Source of the DNA: Microbacteriaceae bacterium
Lineage (GTDB): Bacteria; Actinomycetota; Actinomycetes; Actinomycetales; Microbacteriaceae
Assembly: GCA_004297935.1 (NCBI GenBank)
Contig: SCRE01000008.1
Coordinates: forward strand, 248,001 to 312,000
Length of the DNA stretch: 64,000 nucleotides
Direction: 5' to 3'
Positions 63,276-64,000 of the stretch are shown here, in pieces; the stretch's first letter is position 1; each line of letters opens with the position of its first letter. The notes under the pieces were generated by a model that saw only the letters and a list, made by a program, of their open reading frames with translations, made no database searches and was not told the origin of the DNA. Made by a program: the position numbers and the translations under genes.

Positions 63276-64000
63276 GCAGAGCAGCCCGCCCGCTCGACCG
63301 TGCCCCCCGTGCGGTCCGAGCCACAGTGCGGACAGTCGTCTCGGCCGTCGCGCTGGCCATTGCGCTCCTCGCGCCGGGACTCATCACCTCGGGATCACCA
63401 CTCGCTGTGCTCCGCATTCCGCTCGAAGCCCTGGTCGCGCTCGCCGTGCTGGCGTTGCTGCCGCGGTTTGCGATGCGTCGGATCGCCGCCGCTCTTTTCA
63501 GCGTGATCTTCGTCGCGGCGATCGCCAGCGCGGCGCTCGACCGAGGCTTCACGATGACCGTCGGCCAACCGTTCAATGTGATCACCGGGTGGCCGGAATT
63601 GGTGGATGCCTATGGTGTGCTTCGCGACTCCACCGGCGCTTTCGCAGCGGGCGCGATCCTGGTGGTGCTCATCCTTGTCGCTGCGGCGGCGGTTGCCTTT
63701 CTGACCCTGTCGATGCTTCATCTGGCAAGCGTCATCCGGCGTCACCGCCGGGCCGCCCTTGTCGGCGGGTCCGCAATCACGGCGAGCTGGGTCATCCTCG
63801 GATTAGTCGGAGCACAATTCGTGCCGGGCGAGCCGATCGCCGCTTCCGACATCATCGGCGCCGCAGCGACCAAAACGACTCAGGCGAATGCCGCAGCGCG
63901 CGATCAGGCCGCATCCGACAAGGCGACGGCGAGCGACGGCTACGCCCGCCTGCCGGCATCCGACCTGCTCACGGGTCTGAGAGGCAAGGACGTCATCATT
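63272..64000 (+). CDS. Membrane phosphatase/sulfatase-like protein (partial)
   Basis: The first 243 codons of a longer gene; the window ends inside it. A basic N terminus is followed by about five transmembrane segments (about 20-40, 45-63, 66-87, 120-148, 157-180), a polar extracytoplasmic linker, and at the end LLTGLRGKDVII, which is the usual beginning of the alkaline-phosphatase-superfamily domain in LtaS-type and related membrane sulfatase-like proteins. These act outside the cell on lipid phosphodiesters or sulfate esters. GTG overlaps the previous stop (GTGA). The catalytic threonine lies beyond the window. Confidence 0.75.
   Translation, partial: MSRAARPLDRAPRAVRATVRTVVSAVALAIALLAPGLITSGSPLAVLRIPLEALVALAVLALLPRFAMRRIAAALFSVIFVAAIASAALDRGFTMTVGQPFNVITGWPELVDAYGVLRDSTGAFAAGAILVVLILVAAAAVAFLTLSMLHLASVIRRHRRAALVGGSAITASWVILGLVGAQFVPGEPIAASDIIGAAATKTTQANAAARDQAASDKATASDGYARLPASDLLTGLRGKDVII

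Overview
The window is 64 kb of high-GC actinobacterial chromosome. Dense, overlapping genes, frequent GTG starts, TANNNT -10 hexamers placed six bases before start codons, and the gene order leuS-comEA-comEC-holA / rpsT / lepA-hemW / hrcA-dnaJ-rsmE-HIT-phoH-ybeY-corC-era / leuA-recO-uppS / dus-dgt-dnaG all point to the Microbacteriaceae (Leifsonia-like). This placement is inferred from gene content and repeat style; no marker search could be run.

Layout. 0.1-4.3 kb: peptide deformylase, a SHOCT-domain membrane protein, a NarL-type two-component pair, tRNA-Asn with its terminator, and a lone peptide-type ABC ATPase. 4.4-38.5 kb, almost all on the minus strand: the conserved housekeeping block for replication and repair (dnaG, holA, recO, dgt), translation (leuS, lepA, rpsT, era, ybeY, rsmE, dus), heat shock (hrcA/dnaJ with a CIRCE element), cell wall lipid carrier (uppS), leucine synthesis (leuA with a leader-peptide attenuator) and DNA uptake (comEA/comEC). 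Set into it are a rhomboid-like/MprF-like membrane acyltransferase, a membrane-anchored esterase and two DUF4870 paralogues. 38.5-50.8 kb: pabB, an osmoprotectant ABC transporter with a TetR regulator, an App1-type phosphatase, FUSC and UbiA membrane proteins, an MFS exporter, a secreted coiled-coil/lysozyme-like protein and an AlkA-type glycosylase.

50.9-56.6 kb is a self-contained catabolic cassette: an amidohydrolase followed by substrate-binding protein, permease and ATPase of a polar amino-acid type transporter, read divergently from a LacI-family regulator, with two CpG-centred palindromes between them. Its regulator end abuts the truncated start of a VOC/PhnB-like gene, which suggests that the cassette or a deletion removed the rest of that gene.

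57.3-64 kb (cut by the window end) is the most unusual region: a CDP-alcohol phosphatidyltransferase divergent from a tightly coupled operon encoding a metal-site-less MDR dehydrogenase, a 6-pyruvoyl-tetrahydropterin-synthase homologue that has lost canonical active-site residues, a GT4 glycosyltransferase, a small methyltransferase, a UPF0104/MprF-flippase-like membrane protein, a RibD-type reductase and the start of a membrane phosphatase/sulfatase (LtaS-like topology). Most junctions are 4-base stop/start overlaps. The mix of pterin/flavin-pathway folds with lipid and surface-polymer enzymes suggests an undescribed pathway for a modified lipid or cell-surface molecule.
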